Assembly: GCF_037477895.1 (NCBI RefSeq)
Contig: NZ_CP132745.1
Location: 1 to 64,000, forward strand
Direction of reading: 5' to 3'
Origin: Mycetohabitans endofungorum
GTDB lineage: Bacteria > Pseudomonadota > Gammaproteobacteria > Burkholderiales > Burkholderiaceae
DNA: 64,000 nucleotides
Below the pieces are notes generated by a model. The model made no database searches. It was not told the DNA's origin and saw only the letters and a list, made by a program, of their open reading frames with translations. The translations under genes were made by a program, and so were the position numbers. Of this stretch, positions 62,501 to 64,000 are shown in pieces (positions within the stretch are counted from its first letter, which is position 1; each line of letters begins with the position of its first letter).

Positions 62501-64000
62501 CCTATGACGCGTTAGCGAGCACGCTGCGCGCGCAGGTGGCGGCGAGGCTGCCTGAGTATATGGTGCCCAGCGCGTTTGTGCGACTCGATGCGTGGCCCTT
62601 GACGTCCAACGGCAAGCTTGATCGGCGTGTGCTGCCCGCACCGGATGACGACTCGCTGGCGCATCAAGCGTATGAAGCGCCGCAAGGCGAGCTCGAGACG
62701 ACGCTGGCGTCGATCTGGGCCGAGCTATTGGGTGTCGAATGTGTGGGCCGGCACGACAGCTTCTTTGCGCTCGGGGGCCACTCGCTGCTGGCGGTGCGGT
62801 TGATCGAGCGTCTGCGGCGTCGGGGAGTCGGGTTATCCGTGCGCGCGCTATTCGACACGCCGGTGCTTAGCGCGCTGGCCCAGTCGTTGGGTCAGCATTG
62901 TGACGTGGTGGTGCCGCCCAACGTGATCACGCCCGACACGACTGAAATTACGCCATCGATGCTGTCGCTCATTGAGCTGACGCAAGCGGACATTGACAAG
63001 ATTGTCAAGCAGGTGCCCGGTGGCGTAGCCAATATCCAGGACATCTATGCCCTGTCGCCGCTGCAAGATGGCCTGCTGTTTCACCATCTACTCGCGCGCG
63101 ACGGCGATCCGTATCTGCTGATGGCGCAGCTGGCTTTCGACAGTCGTGAGCGGCTTGACCAGTATCTGCACGCGCTGCAGCAGGTGATCGATCGCCACGA
63201 TATTTTGCGCACCGCGTTCGTGTGGGAAGGCGTGTCCATGCCCGCGCAAGTGGTGTGGCGCCACGCACGGTTGCCGGTCACCGAGCTGACGTTGGACGCT
63301 GCGGACGGGCCGGTTGCCGAGCAATTGGCGCGGCGCTTTGATCCGCGCCACACGCGGCTGGATCTGACGCAAGCGCCGCTGCTGCACTGTGCGATCGCAC
63401 AAGACAATGAGGGCCGCTGGCTGCTCATGCAGCGGCTGCACCATCTGATTATCGATCACTCAACGCTGGAGGTGATGCACGCGCAGGTGCGCGCATTCAT
63501 CGACGGACGAGGCGACATGCTGCCGCCGGCGCAGCCGTTTCGCCATCTGGTCGCGCAAGCCAGGCTAGGCGTGAGTCAAGCTGAGCACGAGCGCTTCTTC
63601 ACTGGGCAGCTTGCGGACATTGAGGAGCCGACCTTGCCGTTTGGGCTCGCGCAGGTACAGCATGACGGTCGTGACGTGAGCGAGGCACACCGGATGTTGC
63701 CGTCGGCGTTGAACGATCGGCTGCGTGTACAGGCAAAGCGGCTAGGCGTGAGCTTAGCGAGCCTATGCCATCTGGCATGGGCGCAGGTGCTTGCCCGCGC
63801 GAGTGGCCAACAACGTGTAGTGTTTGGCACCGTGCTGTTCGGGCGGATGCAGGCGGGTGAGGGTGCCGATTGCGCGATGGGGCTCTTTATTAATACGCTG
63901 CCGCTGCGTGTAGACCTAGACGGCAGTGTGCAGGCGTGTGTGCGGAGCACGCACGCGCGCTTGGCCGCACTGTTGGAACATGAGCATGCGTCGCTGGCGC
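53404..64000 (+). CDS. Nonribosomal peptide synthetase NRPS2, 5' part (open at window end)
   Basis: At least 3532 residues, running off the right edge. Order: starter-like C(139 HHIMMDG)-A(603)-T(S1000); C(1189)-A(1665)-T(S2048); dual E/C(2148 and 2267)-A(2730)-T(S3127); dual E/C(3227; second motif HHLIIDH at 3346), cut within that domain. Pockets: A1 and A3 D-F-W-N-I-G-M-V-H-K (Thr); A2 D-L-Y-N-N-A-L-T-Y-K, close to alanine-type codes. The start of the product is predicted as Thr, D-(Ala-like), D-Thr. The first C domain is a close paralogue of that of NRPS1. It follows the leader duplication and the decarboxylase wreck. The total module number and release domain are outside the window. Confidence 0.93.
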   Translation, partial: MDASVTPVTQPLSSAQTEIWLAQQLHPDSPVYNIAQYTVIEGAIEPVIFEAALRQVIDEADSLRLQFVDSDDGLRQRIGVPAWSVPVLDLTAQADPQAAAQAWMRTDYEQTVDLVQGSLFQYALLKVAPEQWFWYQRYHHIMMDGYGQYLIAQRVAYVYSALCAGNEPASYTLGSVLTLLESDAQYQTSAQREKDEAYWLKHCANWSEPATLANRAAPALQQRLRQTTYLATQALGDTASDASRLTQFMTAAMAAYLYRFTGEQDVVLGLPVKARFGADRHIPSMKSNTLPLRLTIQPGMNLSSFMQQAAQAMQSGLRHQRYPSEALRRLLGLPPGQLLFGIKINVMPFDYALSFGGHSSTNHNLLAGPVEDLMLNVYWTSNSRQLRIDFDANPACYTAEMLDAHQRRFIRFMQVLAADATQPIDSIDLLDADERHRLLVEWNAPQQAYPSHVCMHQLFEAQVERTPEAPALVYEDQTLSYAQLNAQANRLAHQLIGLGVKPDTRVAICVQRSAALVVGLLAILKAGGAYVPLDPSYPSERLAHILADAALNMVLADATGRAALGDAALAECTVLNPATLPALPDTNPSVAGLTARHLAYVIYTSGSTGTPKGVMVEHAQVVRLFEATQPWYGFNEHDTWCLFHSFAFDFSVWELWGALRYGGKLVIVPHSIARSADAFYQLLCEQGVTVLNQTPSAFKALMASQAHSALSDQLRYVILGGEALEPTLLQAWYATHDEHHPQLVNMYGLTEATVHVTYRPLRQQDSKQAGNPIGVRIPDLKIYLLDAYGRPVPLGAVGELYIGGVGVARGYLNRPELTAERFVPDPFSDEADARLYKTGDVARYRPDGNLEYLGRNDEQVKIRGFRIEPGEIEACLTAHPQVRDAVVLALGEGQDKRLVAYVVADPYDALASTLRAQVAARLPEYMVPSAFVRLDAWPLTSNGKLDRRVLPAPDDDSLAHQAYEAPQGELETTLASIWAELLGVECVGRHDSFFALGGHSLLAVRLMNRVSALGADVPLAALFATPTLAAFAAALEVHLQQGTDALPEITPVPREGNLPLSFAQQRLWFLAQLDGGSDTYHIPLALHVRGPLDRAAWQQALDALFARHEALRSTFVSVEGQPQVQLLPADRGVPLRWHDLRGVPYAQAQLARLSHEAAHAPFDLAHGPLLRACGIRLADDEYVLVLTQHHIVSDGWSIGVLVRELNALYMAACRSQPDPLPPLAVQYPDYAAWQRQWLSGERLQAQSDYWRATLADAPVLLALPTDRPRPAQQSFAGAHVPVQIDVQTTRALKRLSGEHGTTLFMTVLAAWSAVLARLSGQHDVVIGTPSANRHHRQIEPLIGFFVNTLALRVDLSGEPDIAELLARVRRTTLDAQAHQDLPFEQVVEVVQPPRQLNHTPLFQVMLAWQNNEPGEWRLPGLTATPAELEYDIAKFDLELNLSEAGDEIIGRLGYATALFERSTIERHVGYLQTMLRAMVACPQQLVATLELLSPAERQLLLNTWNATQQAYPAHRCVHQLFEAQVERTPEAPALVFEAQTLSYAQLNAQANRLAHQLIEWGVRPETRVAICVQRSAALVVGLLAILKAGGAYVPLDPSYPGERLAHILADAAPSIVLADAAGRAALGEAALAECTVLDPTTLPALPDTNPSVAGLTARHLAYVIYTSGSTGTPKGVMVEHAQTVNFLCWAVQTFTPLETQHTLFATSISFDLSVYECFVPLAQGSTVHLVKDALALMHQTQPVSLINTVPSALQSLLAHRANLSSATTMNLAGEPLTARFIEQIFEQTPIQRLCNLYGPSESTTYSTWRPMQRGETWIESIGRPIANTRVYLLDAHGQPVPLGAVGELYIGGAGVARGYLNRPALTAERFVPDPFSDEAGARLYKTGDVARYLPDGNLAFLGRNDKQVKIRGFRIEPGEIEACLTAHPRVRDAVVLATGEGQDKRLVAYVVAQPDEALVSTLRAHVLARLPEYMIPSAFVRLDAWPLTPNGKLDRRALPAPDDDSLAHQAYEAPQGELETTLATIWAELLGVERVGRHDSFFALGGHSLLAVQLIERLRCRGVGLSVRALFDTPVLSALAQLLGQHCEVVVVPNVITPDTTAITPSMLPLIELTQADIDRIAKQVPGGVANIQDIYALSPLQDGLLFHHLLARDGDPYLLMVQLAFDSRERLDQYLHALQQVIDRHDILRTAFVWEGVSMPAQVVWRHARLPVTELTLDAADGPIAEQLAWRFDPRHTRLDLTQAPLLHCAIAQDRKGRWLLTQRLHHLIGDHSTLEVMHAEVRAFIEGRGDTLPPAQPFRHLVAQARLGVSEAEHTRFFTELLADVEPTLPFGLAQVQHDGSDVSESHRMLPQALNDRLRAHARRLGVSLASLCHLAWAQVLARASGQQRVVLGTVLFGRMQAGEGADRAMGLFINTLPLRVDLDGSVRTCVRSTHARLAALLEHEHASLALAQRCSGVPADTPLFSALLNYRHNAMDSDERRGLPGVELLSAQERTHYPLTLSVDDDGQSLGLTAQSVPSLEPERVCAYMQQALHSLADALETTPDTAVQQLQVLPEAERELLLNTWNATQQAYPSNWCVHQLFEAQVERTPEATALVFEGQTFSYAQLNAQANRLAHQLIGLGVKPDARVAICVERSPALVMGLLAILKAGGVYVPLDPSYPGERLTHILADAAPNMVLADAAGRAALGEAALAECTVLDPATVPALPDTNPSVAALTARHLAYVIYTSGSTGTPKGVMVEHAQVVRLFEATQPWYDFNEHDTWCLFHSFAFDFSVWELWGALRYGGKLVIVPHSIARSADAFYQLICEQGVTVLNQTPSAFKALMASLAHRALSDQLRYVILGGEALEPTLLQAWYAAHDERHPQLVNMYGITEATVHVTYRPLRQQDSEQAGSPVGIRIPDLTIYLLDAHGQPVPLGAVGELYIGGAGVARGYLNRPELTAERFVPDPFSEDAGARLYKTGDVARYRPDGNLEFLGRNDEQVKIRGFRIEPGEIEACLTAHPQVRDAVVLALGEGQDKRLVAYVVADPYDALASTLRAQVAARLPEYMVPSAFVRLDAWPLTSNGKLDRRVLPAPDDDSLAHQAYEAPQGELETTLASIWAELLGVECVGRHDSFFALGGHSLLAVRLIERLRRRGVGLSVRALFDTPVLSALAQSLGQHCDVVVPPNVITPDTTEITPSMLSLIELTQADIDKIVKQVPGGVANIQDIYALSPLQDGLLFHHLLARDGDPYLLMAQLAFDSRERLDQYLHALQQVIDRHDILRTAFVWEGVSMPAQVVWRHARLPVTELTLDAADGPVAEQLARRFDPRHTRLDLTQAPLLHCAIAQDNEGRWLLMQRLHHLIIDHSTLEVMHAQVRAFIDGRGDMLPPAQPFRHLVAQARLGVSQAEHERFFTGQLADIEEPTLPFGLAQVQHDGRDVSEAHRMLPSALNDRLRVQAKRLGVSLASLCHLAWAQVLARASGQQRVVFGTVLFGRMQAGEGADCAMGLFINTLPLRVDLDGSVQACVRSTHARLAALLEHEHASLA
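56560..59660 (+). other. NRPS2 module 2: C - A (Ala-like) - T
   Basis: LCL C domain (HHIVSDG at 1189). This adenylation core differs from all others in the window (HAQTVNFLCWAVQTF; NLAGEPL; NLYGPSESTT) and gives the pocket D-L-Y-N-N-A-L-T-Y-K. Carrier S2048, IERLR type. Confidence 0.65.
59730..62890 (+). other. NRPS2 module 3: dual E/C - A (Thr) - T
   Basis: Dual E/C (HHLLARDGD at 2148; HHLIGDH at 2267) should make residue 2 D. Pocket gives Thr. The A core is almost identical at DNA level to NRPS1 module 3. Carrier S3127, IERLR type. Confidence 0.8.
62940..64000 (+). other. NRPS2 module 4: dual E/C, partial
   Basis: HHLLARDGD at 3227 marks a dual E/C that should make residue 3 D. The second motif is HHLIIDH, where the other dual domains have HHLIGDH. 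The window ends inside this domain. Confidence 0.75.

Noticed and set aside
34000..64000. Many antisense frames of 60-240 codons inside the synthetases
   Set aside because: They recur at the same position in each module and mirror the GC-rich codon pattern of the sense gene; none has a ribosome site or a recognised product.
31480..64000. An MbtH-like helper or tailoring enzyme within the NRPS locus
   Set aside because: No frame with such motifs was found between 30 kb and the right edge.

Overview
The window is high-GC proteobacterial DNA. The protein content points to a Burkholderiaceae bacterium, most likely the endofungal genus Mycetohabitans (Burkholderia rhizoxinica group). The pointers are two giant lipopeptide-type nonribosomal peptide synthetases (NRPS), decayed genes and insertion-sequence scars throughout, and a pair of eukaryotic-like F-box proteins. 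The genus assignment is inference; no rRNA or tRNA gene was seen.

Layout. 1-2.7 kb: gene-poor, with two small divergent genes sharing a near-consensus LexA (SOS) operator at 839-856. 2.7-4.7 kb: an autotransporter-like protein with a 42-bp tandem repeat encoding a heptad-type coiled coil. 4.7-7.4 kb: decayed DNA, a DUF6356 protein, and an Lrp/AsnC regulator split by an IS5-family (IS427-type) element with intact inverted repeats and a TAA target duplication. 7.6-11.8 kb: intact housekeeping genes (HIT hydrolase, LysE exporter, DAHP synthase, CoA transferase). 11.8-23.2 kb: intact genes (lipoprotein, acylphosphatase, thioredoxin, DsbC-like protein, beta-hydroxyacid dehydrogenase, AraC regulator, acyl-CoA dehydrogenase) mixed with pseudogenes (DUF748, EamA, EAL, aldo/keto reductase, AlaC, thiolase). 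23.2-28.0 kb: two paralogous F-box proteins between IS110-family remnants, with an IS3 remnant between them. 28.4-30.2 kb: a Pro/Ala-rich membrane protein and a CBS-domain protein.

31.5-64.0 kb: two NRPS genes. NRPS1 (31480-51273, 6597 aa) is complete: six modules plus thioesterase, C-A-T / C-A-T / (E/C)-A-T / C-A-T / (E/C)-A-T / C-A-T-TE. From the adenylation pockets I read X - D-(Tyr/Phe) - Thr - D-Thr - (Tyr/Phe) - (Tyr/Phe). NRPS2 (53404 to beyond the window end) starts with the same kind of condensation domain, reads Thr - D-(Ala-like) - D-Thr, and is cut by the window edge inside its fourth module. The two genes share related leader DNA of about 0.55-0.65 kb and almost identical module blocks, so they look like a duplicated and reshuffled locus. 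Between them lies the wreck of a PLP-dependent decarboxylase gene whose start is 10 bases after the NRPS1 stop.

The most notable features are the F-box pair (candidate proteins for acting on the host ubiquitin system) and the duplicated NRPS locus, where carrier-domain type tracks the type of the next condensation domain.
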